64,000 nucleotides of DNA, from contig OY763044.2 of assembly GCA_963666825.2 (NCBI GenBank), forward strand, positions 372,001 through 436,000. The letters run 5' to 3'. Each line of letters begins with the position of its first letter. Within the stretch, counting starts at the first letter, position 1. Of the stretch, positions 8,640 to 16,318 are shown one piece after another. The DNA is from Saccharicrinis sp963666825 (GTDB lineage Bacteria; Bacteroidota; Bacteroidia; Bacteroidales; Marinilabiliaceae). Below the pieces are notes generated by a model. That model saw only the letters and a program-made list of their open reading frames with translations, had not been told where the DNA came from and searched no databases. A program made the position numbers and the translations under genes.

Positions 8640-11402
8640 ATGTGGAAAAAGTCTATCCTTGTTATAGTTGTGATATTAATTTCGTTAACATCATTCTCTC
8701 AAAAAATACATAGAATAGGTTTTTCTCAATGTTCAAGTGGTGATTGGCGACAACAGATGGAAAAAGAGATGCAACAGGAATTAATGTTTCATCCCACCTT
8801 CGAACTAATTACCAAGTATGCAAAAGATAGCGCTCCGCTTCAAATTAAACAGATTAATGAGTTGGTAAACGAAGGAATTGACTTATTAATTATTGCTCCC
8901 ATAGAAATAGAAACCGTTCAGCCAGTAGTCGAAGATTTATTTAAAAAAGGAGTTCCTGTTGTATTAATCGATCGAAAGATTGATTCAGGGAATTTTACAG
9001 CCTATGTAGGTGGAGATAATTATCAGATTGGTTATACAGCAGGAATGTATATCTCCGATAAATTAAATAAGCAAGGAAAGGTACTTGAAATATTAGGTGC
9101 ATTGAGTTCTTCTCCTGCCAAAGATAGAATGAATGGCTTTGAAAGTGCGATACTTCAGAATCCTGAAATATCTATTGTAGACAGAATTTATTCAAATTGG
9201 AATAATCAAATTGTACTGGATAGTTTATCTTATTTTTTGCAAAGAAATTCTGATGTAGATGCCATATTTGCGCATACTGATTTTTTAGCTGCTGCTGCCA
9301 GCGAAGTTATATCTGAAAAGTTTTCAAACCGTAAAATTCAAATCATTGGAGTAGATGGTTCTCCAAGTGTGGGAGGTGGAGTTGAACTGGTAGAAAACCA
9401 TATTATTGATGCTACCTTAATTTATCCTACCGGAGGAAAAGAGGCCATCGTTGTGTCTTCTAAAATATTATCCGGTACTCCATTTAAAAAAGTAAACCTG
9501 TTACCCACCACATTAATCGACGAGCGTAATGTTAAGATAACCCGCTTACAATACAATAATATTGAAAATCTGCAAAATGATATTGACCGATCAAAGGGAA
9601 TGTTGGATTTGCTTGGGGGAAGATTTAAAAAGCAACAACTATTACTGATTATTACCCTGGTTTCGCTTGTGTTGGTTGTAGTTCTGATCTTCCTGCTTTT
9701 TATTGCTTACAAGAATAAAAAAATCGCCAATAAAAGTCTTGAAATACAAAAGGAAGCCATATCTATTCAAAACGAGGAGCTGAAACGCATGTCCGACCAG
9801 CTTAACGAAGCTACCCAGACCCGAATGCAGTTTTATACTAATATCTCTCACGAGTTCAGAACTCCGTTGACATTAATTGTTGGTCCCCTTGAAAATATTA
9901 TCAAGACAAAGAAAACTGATGACACCTTAAAAAAGGAATTAAGCACTATCTATAGTAACTCATTACGCTTACTGCGTTTGGTAGATCAGTTAATGGATTT
10001 TAGAAAAATTGAGACTGCTAAAATGAAACTAAAGGTTGGACAATATCATTTGGAAGAGTTTATTAATAGTATCAAAGATGCCTTTTTGAATCTTTCTGAA
10101 CAAAAACAAATTGACGTGGAGGTAATCAATAATACCGCAAAACAAGTGGTTTGGTTTGACTGGGATAAGATGGATAAGGTGATGTTTAATTTAATGTCGA
10201 ATGCTTTTAAATATACAGCAAATGGTGGTAGGATTCAGATTATTTTAAATCGCGTGAGTATTGATGATTCGGAAGAGTATGTAAAAATTGAGGTAAAAGA
10301 TAATGGCGAAGGAATACCTCAGGAAGAAGTAGAAAAGATATTTGATCGTTTTTACCAGGTGGATTCCATTGTTTCTTATAAAGGTACCGGGATAGGATTA
10401 TCATTAACTAAAGAGCTGGTTTTATTACATAAGGGAAAAATTACTGTAGAAAGTCAACTGGGCGAGGGAACATGCTTTACCATATTATTGCCCTTGGGTA
10501 AAAAACATTTTACAGAGGAGGATTTACTTACAGAGGGCAGAATGATGGAGCATCCTGTATTGCCTGCTTATAATACGTTTGAAAATATAGAAGAGCCTAA
10601 AGAAGAATCTACACCAGAGTTGAATACTAACTTAACAGATAGTGAAAAGCCATTACTATTGATTGTAGAAGATGAACCTGAAATCAGAAACTATATTAAA
10701 TCCTGTTTTTCTCCGTCTGTATATTCTATTATAGAAGCCAAAAATGGAAGTGAAGGGTTAAAGTTAGTAGAAACTGAAGGACCGGATATTATCATTTCTG
10801 ATGTTATGATGCCTGTAATGGATGGATTAGAACTGACCCGTAAGGTTAAAAGCGACCTTAGATATTGTCATATTCCATTGATATTGTTGACCGCCAAGTC
10901 TTCATTAGAGCATTTACTCGAAGGTTTGGAAGAGGGTGCTGATAGTTATATTGCAAAACCCTTTAATAAGGAGCACTTGCAGTTAAGAGTTAAAAAACTG
11001 TTGGAAGCCCAGGTTAAGATAAGAGAGAAATATCAGGAGCCGATGCAACTCACCAAGGAGGAGAAAGGTATGAGTAGAATGGATAAAAACTTCCTTTCAA
11101 AAATCAGCAACATCATCATCGACAATAAATTTGATTCTAAAGTAAACGTCGAGGAATTAAGTAATCTAGTGGGTCTTTCACGGGTTCATTTATATCGGAA
11201 GATTAAAAAGATAACAGGCCTTTCAGTAAGCGAATTTGTTACTCAAACCAAGTTAAAGCAATCACTTGCCTTACTCCGTGATACAGACAGCACCATAGCT
11301 GAGATTGCCTATAAAGTAGGGTTCTCAACACCATCGTATTACACCAAGTGTTTTAAAGATCATTTTCAAATATCTCCTAGTGATTATAGGGAGTCTGTTT
11401 AA
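8640..11402 (+). CDS. Hybrid two-component system regulator with periplasmic sugar-binding sensor domain
   Basis: 920 residues in one chain. After a signal-anchor/signal peptide comes a periplasmic-binding-protein type 1 (LacI/ribose-binding-like) sensor (about 22-310; GINLLIIAPIE-like and VVLIDRKID motifs). A transmembrane helix (about 331-356) follows, then HisKA with H-box NISHEFRTPLT (His404) and HATPase_c (N-box NLMSNAFKYT, DNGEGIP, GTGIGLSL). Next is a receiver domain (EDEPE; phospho-acceptor Asp721 in SDVMMPVMDG; Lys in IAKPF) and a C-terminal AraC HTH (about 825-920). This PBP1-sensor architecture is that of B. thetaiotaomicron BT1754, which binds fructose and controls its levan locus. 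It most likely senses monomeric fructose here and activates the upstream genes (inference from architecture and GH32 neighbours). Confidence 0.95.
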   Translation: MWKKSILVIVVILISLTSFSQKIHRIGFSQCSSGDWRQQMEKEMQQELMFHPTFELITKYAKDSAPLQIKQINELVNEGIDLLIIAPIEIETVQPVVEDLFKKGVPVVLIDRKIDSGNFTAYVGGDNYQIGYTAGMYISDKLNKQGKVLEILGALSSSPAKDRMNGFESAILQNPEISIVDRIYSNWNNQIVLDSLSYFLQRNSDVDAIFAHTDFLAAAASEVISEKFSNRKIQIIGVDGSPSVGGGVELVENHIIDATLIYPTGGKEAIVVSSKILSGTPFKKVNLLPTTLIDERNVKITRLQYNNIENLQNDIDRSKGMLDLLGGRFKKQQLLLIITLVSLVLVVVLIFLLFIAYKNKKIANKSLEIQKEAISIQNEELKRMSDQLNEATQTRMQFYTNISHEFRTPLTLIVGPLENIIKTKKTDDTLKKELSTIYSNSLRLLRLVDQLMDFRKIETAKMKLKVGQYHLEEFINSIKDAFLNLSEQKQIDVEVINNTAKQVVWFDWDKMDKVMFNLMSNAFKYTANGGRIQIILNRVSIDDSEEYVKIEVKDNGEGIPQEEVEKIFDRFYQVDSIVSYKGTGIGLSLTKELVLLHKGKITVESQLGEGTCFTILLPLGKKHFTEEDLLTEGRMMEHPVLPAYNTFENIEEPKEESTPELNTNLTDSEKPLLLIVEDEPEIRNYIKSCFSPSVYSIIEAKNGSEGLKLVETEGPDIIISDVMMPVMDGLELTRKVKSDLRYCHIPLILLTAKSSLEHLLEGLEEGADSYIAKPFNKEHLQLRVKKLLEAQVKIREKYQEPMQLTKEEKGMSRMDKNFLSKISNIIIDNKFDSKVNVEELSNLVGLSRVHLYRKIKKITGLSVSEFVTQTKLKQSLALLRDTDSTIAEIAYKVGFSTPSYYTKCFKDHFQISPSDYRESV

Positions 11403-11538
11403 TGTTTTAAATGGGCAAGTTTTTATGAGCTAAAGAATCACCAGTTACTGCCTGTTCTGATATAATTGGGAAGATCCTTACGTTGAGTTGTGTGAGATGT
11501 TCTCCGGTAGGTAAATAACCTATAGGATATTTACTCCT

Positions 11539-12132
11539 TTAGGGCTCTGTATTTATCAAATTTTCAAATCTTTCTTTAAGTTGTTTATATTCACATTTTT
11601 CATGATAAATCGATTCTATTGTAGTCAAGCTTATAGACTTTTGTGTTGGAAATTCCTTATCCAAAATTGATCTTTTTATAATATAGAATGTCCATTGGTC
11701 AAGGTTCATTGGATCGATTGTGGTTTGGTCTTTATGATGTAATAAACAAAAAATGTAAACATCAGCCTTTCTAGTTGATTCTATTGAATAATTATTGTTT
11801 GCAAGAAGTGTTTTTGTTGGTTTTATGTCGAAAGAAATTTTAGAATATTTCTCTTGTTCCCATGCTTGAATATAAGCTGCTGATTTGATCTCAATTTTTA
11901 TCCCATCACTTGTTTTTAAGTCGTAAGCATCCCATTCAAGTCTTATTGGAGAATCAATATTTAAAGCTTGTCGGACTAAAAATTCTGCAAGTATTCCTCT
12001 ATTTCTATTCTCGATAAGGTCTGATTGATTCCATTTCCAAAAGTCAATGATATTAAATCCTAATGATTGACCTTTAAAAGTAAAAAATACGTTTGGGTCT
12101 TTGGGAGATGATGTAATTTCTTCAAGTTGCAT
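11539..12132 (-). CDS. PD-(D/E)XK nuclease-like protein, unknown role
   Basis: 197 residues, not matched to a named family. A restriction-endonuclease-fold core is suggested by RGILAEFLVRQAL (Glu in first helix), LEWDAYDL (acidic) and IKIEIKSA (E-x-K), spaced as in PD-(D/E)XK nucleases. The order E - D - ExK and the following Q-containing helix (YIQAW) fit nucleic-acid-cleaving members. It is encoded on the minus strand downstream of the UDG-like gene and the CBASS pair, in a probable defence-rich patch. No signal peptide or membrane segment, so cytosolic. The gap to the gene at 12374 is 241 bp, so it need not be in the same transcript. Nuclease activity is an inference from motif spacing only. 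Confidence 0.6.
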   Translation of the reverse strand: MQLEEITSSPKDPNVFFTFKGQSLGFNIIDFWKWNQSDLIENRNRGILAEFLVRQALNIDSPIRLEWDAYDLKTSDGIKIEIKSAAYIQAWEQEKYSKISFDIKPTKTLLANNNYSIESTRKADVYIFCLLHHKDQTTIDPMNLDQWTFYIIKRSILDKEFPTQKSISLTTIESIYHEKCEYKQLKERFENLINTEP

Positions 12133-12373
12133 TTATTTCATTTATATAGTATCTAATAATAATGATATGAGCATGTAGTAGTATTATAAGTGGTTTTGTA
12201 TCGTTTTACTAATTAGCCAAAGCTGCACCTTATCTAAATAGTCAAATAGGTGATTTGGCGGGACTGATTAGAACCACTACCGCCCGAACACCCACAAAAA
12301 CCACTATTGTTTATATTTATTGTAGGTTGTTGTTTTATCCTTTTTAATTAAATTGTCCATGCCTATTAGTTTA
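12133..12373. other. Intergenic gap with paired arms flanking a GC-richer core
   Basis: AGTGGTTTTG at 12189-12198 is the inverse of CAAAAACCACT at 12294-12304 (one extra A). Between them are a second, shorter pair (GGCGGGA near 12258, CCGCCC near 12280). Possibly a large imperfect palindrome downstream of the UDG-like gene; no coding potential recognised. Confidence 0.4.
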
Positions 12374-13024
12374 TTATAGAATTTCTCTAAAAGTATAGAC
12401 CACATCCCAAAATAATTTATGCTTAGAAGCGCGTACTCCAGGATGTACATAACTTATTATAGTAGTGTCATTAATATTAATATACTCTACTCCTTTTTTT
12501 GATTTTTCCCATTTGGTGAAGGTTCCAAGTATATTTAATTTTTTTACAATGTTACCAGTCCCTCCACAAATTACAATATTAGGTTTGTAGATACTTATTT
12601 GTAATTTGATAAAATCTATATCCTTTTGTGCAAAAGCTTCTATTTCTTTCATGCTAGACTGTCTATTACCTGGTACTTTTTTTAGATTTATAACAGCTAT
12701 GCCTTGGAGTAATTTTTTTCTAGTAGATTTTGAAATATAATCTATTTTTTTCCACTCTATTTCATTTTTAATATTCGATATCGCATATTGCCATCGAGCA
12801 ACTGTATTCCATGTTTGCCATCTTTCTGCATGGTTTAGAAACGCACGTAAATCACCACCAGTCCATTTCTTTTCTTTACCACCATTGGCTTCTTTTAAAA
12901 TATATAGTACTTTTAGCTTGCTGGACGCAAATATTTCAGGACTTACGACACCATCTTTGACCCAATTAGCATCGCCTTTCCATTGCTTAAATAGTGCTTC
13001 CTCTTGCTCTTTAATGATATTCAT
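12374..13024 (-). CDS. Uracil-DNA-glycosylase-superfamily-like protein
   Basis: 216 residues, cytosolic. VLYILKEANGG (about residues 39-49) resembles the first UDG-superfamily motif (hydrophobic strand, then E-x-x-G), and SYVHPGVRASK near the C-terminus resembles the HPS/HPG leucine-loop motif. PNIVICGGTGN in between fits the central strand of the fold. Catalytic details are not those of a well-known UDG family, so the enzyme may act on other bases or be non-catalytic. It lies 135 bp downstream of the TIR-STING gene, beyond an attC-like palindrome, so it is probably a separate acquired unit rather than a core CBASS gene. Confidence 0.5.
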   Translation of the reverse strand: MNIIKEQEEALFKQWKGDANWVKDGVVSPEIFASSKLKVLYILKEANGGKEKKWTGGDLRAFLNHAERWQTWNTVARWQYAISNIKNEIEWKKIDYISKSTRKKLLQGIAVINLKKVPGNRQSSMKEIEAFAQKDIDFIKLQISIYKPNIVICGGTGNIVKKLNILGTFTKWEKSKKGVEYININDTTIISYVHPGVRASKHKLFWDVVYTFREIL

Positions 13025-13073
13025 AATGGTTAAGTTACATTGAACTTTTTTTCTGCTGGAAAATTGGCAGTTA

Positions 13074-13151
13074 CCTACAACGATGCGTGTATGCGCAGTG
13101 TGCCTGTATTGCGCCTAAGGCAGGCATATTGCGTATCACACATTGTTGGGT
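13074..13151 (-). repeat. Imperfect ~78-bp palindrome resembling an integron attC site
   Basis: Read on the minus strand it starts with ACCCAAC (fits RYYYAAC), continues AATGTGTGATACGC, and ends with CATCGTTGTAGG, a weak match to GTTRRRY. The arms pair imperfectly over about 30 nt (CAACGATGCGTGTATGCGCA against its near-inverse) around GCGCC-TAAG-GCAGGC. It lies exactly in the gap between the TIR-STING and UDG-like genes. Dispersed palindromes of this look occur between accessory genes in Bacteroidota; integron origin is unproven. Confidence 0.4.
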
Positions 13152-13159
13152 TCAGGCCT

Positions 13160-14101
13160 TTATTCAATCCATTTTGTTTTGACGATATCTTTAGCGTAAT
13201 CATCCTGAGAGATTAGATAGTCAATAGTTTTTTTAAAATTTTCAAGTTCTTTTCTTTCAAGTTTTATTTTATCTGGATTTACTCCCAAGCCTCTATCAGG
13301 AATTAATAAATCAATTGCGGGACGAATTGCATTCAAGGTTGTGGGAATATCAACAATTATGAGTTTGTCTACATCTTCATTTTTAAAAAATCTAATAGGA
13401 TAGGGTCTCTTAGTATTTCCTATTTCCTCAAATTCGTAATTCTCTTTTTTATAGTAAATCTGAGCTTTTGCTCCAATGTCAGTACTTAATTCGTTGGGAA
13501 TGATAATGTTAAACTCGACTTTTTTGTGAAGACAATTTGCTTTATTTAATAAGCAACCATCATTCTCAAAGATATGCTTGGATACTTTAGCTATAAATGA
13601 ATTAAAATATCCAATAGCCAAAGAGGTTGATGGCAATAATTGGATTTCACTTTTATTAAATTGTATTTTAATATTCTCTAAAATGTCTTTAATCAAATCC
13701 AGCCATTTATCGGATGTAAATGTTCTTTTAAACCTAGGTGTAGTATAACCAAGTACATCACTCGGAAGTTTACACCCTTCTTCCTGTAATAAAAAAGTTC
13801 TGCTATTCCCTAAAGCGCCAAGAAAAAGCCCATATTCAAAGATTACATTATCTCTCGTGACTTCTACGATTTGTTTTCGAACTAATGCTAAATCATCACT
13901 AGTTGCAATAAAAACACCAAAGTCATGAATAATACTTGCCTTTGATAGTGAATCTAGAAATGAATCATTGTAATGGAATGTGTCTTTATTCCATATAGTA
14001 CATTGAATATTTCCTAAATCTTCAAACACTTCTTTTACTTTACTGGCATACTTTAGCCCTTCTGAAGTACCACCAATAAAAACACTAATAATTCTATCCA
14101 T
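13160..14101 (-). CDS. cap12: CBASS effector TIR-STING (Cap12)
   Basis: 313 residues in two domains. Residues 1-150 form the predicted-nucleotide-binding TIR-like domain (PF10137 type): VFIGGTSEG at the N-terminus, TIWNKD, and RDNVIFEYGLFLG with the expected NADase glutamate Glu89. Residues 155-313 match bacterial STING: LAIGYFNSFIAKV helix, KRPYPIRFF (Arg232) and IIVDIPTT (Asp251) in the region that contacts cyclic dinucleotide, and a C-terminal helix. In characterised bacterial TIR-STINGs, 3',3'-cyclic-di-GMP binding causes filament formation and NAD+ destruction, halting phage spread. Its ATG overlaps the 3' end of the CD-NTase gene by 8 bp, so translation is coupled. Identification rests on domain order and context and is strong. 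Confidence 0.9.
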   Translation of the reverse strand: MDRIISVFIGGTSEGLKYASKVKEVFEDLGNIQCTIWNKDTFHYNDSFLDSLSKASIIHDFGVFIATSDDLALVRKQIVEVTRDNVIFEYGLFLGALGNSRTFLLQEEGCKLPSDVLGYTTPRFKRTFTSDKWLDLIKDILENIKIQFNKSEIQLLPSTSLAIGYFNSFIAKVSKHIFENDGCLLNKANCLHKKVEFNIIIPNELSTDIGAKAQIYYKKENYEFEEIGNTKRPYPIRFFKNEDVDKLIIVDIPTTLNAIRPAIDLLIPDRGLGVNPDKIKLERKELENFKKTIDYLISQDDYAKDIVKTKWIE

Positions 14102-15152
14102 AAATCGGTATTAATTTAAGGTCATTATAAACTCCTTCTATTTCGTTCATCATTACCTTAAGGCTTTCAAGTTTAGTTGGTTGGTTTCTGAAAATATACT
14201 CACGTCCATCAACTGAAACTAAATCATTAGAATGATTTGTGTTATTCGAGATGCTGTATAATTGATTATATATAACATTAACTAACTCGTAATATGCTAA
14301 ATTCTGGTATTCAGATGTTTTTATATCATAGCAAATAGCATTAATATCGAAACTCGACAATTTAATGTCATAATCTGAGTGAGCTTTAATATTCTTCATG
14401 AAACGAATCATTTTCTTTAAACGACCGTTTGTATCTGAACTTCTTCCATTAATTCTCTTAATACTTAAAAAAGGATAATCAGCATCACATTTTCTATTAT
14501 TTTCTTTATCATAAACCTGAACCCCGCGATATTCTCCTTTATCGTTAATAATTGATGAAACATCATCATACCAATTCGCAATCACTATGTCTACCTCTCT
14601 ATCAAGATTTAGGTTTTTAATTTTAATCGCTTTAGGTTTTGAGATATCACAATTAGTATATTTTCGTTGTAAAATATTCTCACTATCTAATCTTAATTTC
14701 TTTAAATCTGAATAAGCGTCCCCAGAATATGAGCTTCCAGATTTCTCTGATTCTAATTTATTTATTGATTCATTCAAAAATTTTGACTTCTCTTCATAAC
14801 TGTCAAGAATTTGATTAATTCTATATAAATCATATGTATAGAATTTTTCAGAAATCACTAATAAGTCAATGTCACTATATCCCTTAATATGGGTATCTGT
14901 CATCACTGAACCTTGGTATCTAAAGGTTTTGTCAGTAAGTTCTGCATTTAAGTGTTGTTTAACTTTTTCACCTGCTTCCTTAGTTCGCTGTGTATAAGAT
15001 GGTTCTACTTCTTTCATTGCCATTCTTATAAATGTCAATGCATCACTATAAGAAATAGAACTTAACTCATCTGAAAAGGACTTTTCAAAACTGTAATTCT
15101 CAGGGTTTATTTGATTTCGAATACTTTCTGTTAATTGTTTGTAGTTTTTCAT
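14094..15152 (-). CDS. CBASS CD-NTase (cyclic dinucleotide synthase, probably CdnE-like)
   Basis: 352 residues. The nucleotidyltransferase core shows GS at 81-82, then the metal-binding pair in YSDIDLLVI (Asp94, Asp96) and the third carboxylate in REVDIVIANWY (Asp188), followed by an all-helical OAS1-C-type region. This is the cGAS/DncV-like fold. Upon phage infection such enzymes make a cyclic nucleotide that activates the neighbouring effector; CdnE enzymes next to TIR-STING in Bacteroidota make c-di-GMP. No ubiquitin-like ancillary genes (Cap2/Cap3) are present, so this is a minimal type I CBASS. First gene of the minus-strand operon; upstream DNA is AT-rich. Product identity is inferred from the STING partner. 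Confidence 0.9.
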   Translation of the reverse strand: MKNYKQLTESIRNQINPENYSFEKSFSDELSSISYSDALTFIRMAMKEVEPSYTQRTKEAGEKVKQHLNAELTDKTFRYQGSVMTDTHIKGYSDIDLLVISEKFYTYDLYRINQILDSYEEKSKFLNESINKLESEKSGSSYSGDAYSDLKKLRLDSENILQRKYTNCDISKPKAIKIKNLNLDREVDIVIANWYDDVSSIINDKGEYRGVQVYDKENNRKCDADYPFLSIKRINGRSSDTNGRLKKMIRFMKNIKAHSDYDIKLSSFDINAICYDIKTSEYQNLAYYELVNVIYNQLYSISNNTNHSNDLVSVDGREYIFRNQPTKLESLKVMMNEIEGVYNDLKLIPIYG

Positions 15153-15718
15153 CTAGAAATTTTTAAGTAAGTCTTGTTTTTTTTGGCTTTCACCCAACTT
15201 ATTATTAATGCACCTTTAAAAATATATCCGTCATTAACTACGTTTATATTTCATTTAGCTTTTGTATATTATTTATAGAAATACTTTAATGCAAAATACC
15301 TTTATGCTTCACATAAAATCCCTATAAACTTACTTTGCAAGCAAATATTAACGGAAGAATCAAGCAATAAAGGATTGATGGTATTATAGATATTTCAAAT
15401 AATTGGTCATATATACTGCTTGAAAATATAAAGGTTACGTAAAAGTAATGATAAATATATTTTAATACACTAATTAGTGATCAAATGTGATGGAAAACCG
15501 TTTGTGTTTGATATAACGTACAAAAATGGAATGTAAATAAAGGGCAACAAGTAGAAAGGAGAAAGGAACAAGGAAACAGGGAGAAAGGAACAAGGAAAAG
15601 GTAGAAGGTAGAAAGGAGCATGGAGCAAGGAACAAGGTGATTAAGGATGAGGTATATTTTATAATGGATTGATGTTTTTGGCTAATGGACTGGTCAGGTG
15701 TTCTGGTTGAAAGGAAAA

Positions 15719-15992
15719 AACATCTAAAGGACCAGTCGTAACATCTGGTGAACCATACATATTATCTAGGTGACGGGGTAAATCATCTAGTTGACGGGGC
15801 ATAACATCTAGTGGACTGCATAAAACATCTAGTTAACGAGTCATTAAGTCTGATGGAAGGGTCAGGTAGTCTAGGTGAGAGGGTCAGAACGTTTAGTGAA
15901 CAGGTCATAACATCTAGTGGAGAGGTCCGATCAACTAGTGGCGGGGTTAAATTGTCTAGGGAAGGGGTGCAACACATTAGGGGGCCAGTAAA
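15719..15992. repeat. Degenerate 21-bp tandem repeat array, 13 units
   Basis: Thirteen head-to-tail units of 21 bp (one of 22 bp), consensus about AACATCTAGTGGACGGGTCAT. Units begin at 15719, 15740, 15761, 15782, 15803, 15824, 15845, 15866, 15888, 15909, 15930, 15951 and 15972; two weaker units may precede. The CTAG core and the following G-rich half are best kept. There is no spacer sequence between units, so it is not a CRISPR. Open frames through it give 7-residue peptide repeats on both strands and are taken as by-products. Confidence 0.85.
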
Positions 15993-16117
15993 ATCAAGGG
16001 ATTTGATAAATCCAAATAATAAAAGATCAATATATCATATTACAAGGAATGCATTTTATAAAACCCATGTTATGTAATTATTATATTGGGTAGAATTAAA
16101 GTCCCGGGATGGAAGGT

Positions 16118-16125
16118 AAAATATG
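16118..16125. repeat. Left target-site duplication of the IS256-family element
   Basis: AAAATATG, repeated exactly at 17600-17607 on the other side of the element. 8-bp duplications are usual for the IS256 family. Confidence 0.75.
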
Positions 16126-16232
16126 GGATATGTAAGTATAACTCTGTCTGATTGATTTAGATTATTCAAATTAAATTATCTTTTTTCTTAAAACCAATTC
16201 TCAAAAGCTTTATTGAGAAGATTTCAGGTTCT

Positions 16233-16275
16233 GTCAAGGGTGGCTGAGGTACGAAGCCATTCATATACCCTTGAC
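16233..16275. terminator. Hairpin inside the insertion sequence, downstream of transposase
   Basis: GTCAAGGGT (16233-16241) pairs with ACCCTTGAC (16267-16275); an inner GGCT/AGCC pair extends the structure. It lies between the transposase stop codon and the element's left end, where it could end transposase transcription or block read-through. Confidence 0.5.
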
Positions 16276-16318
16276 GGGTTCTGTAATCTACCTACTTTTG
16301 CTTTTTTGAGTTGGTTGA

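Larger units (their letters stand above)
15153..16125. other. Gene-free interval: CBASS upstream region, purine tract and 21-bp tandem array
   Basis: 15153-15540 is AT-rich and should hold the CBASS promoter, but I could not pick a convincing box. 15541-15645 is a purine-rich tract built of GGAACAAGG / GTAGAAAGGAG words like those at 7.2, 18.6, 19.1 and 19.6 kb. 15719-15992 is a regular tandem array described separately. 16101-16108 (GTCCCGGG) is one arm of a hairpin that the adjacent insertion sequence has split. Confidence 0.7.

Noticed and set aside
11539..13024. Treating the nuclease-like and UDG-like genes as CBASS core components
   Set aside because: TIR-STING CBASS is complete with two genes, and a palindrome plus wide gaps separate the others; kept as independent accessory genes.
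15719..15992. 21-bp tandem array as a CRISPR
   Set aside because: Units are directly joined with no unique spacers, drift strongly, and no cas genes are near.
15783..16077. Short open frames through the 21-bp array on both strands
   Set aside because: They encode 7-residue repeats forced by the DNA period, on both strands, with no signal, domain or plausible start context.
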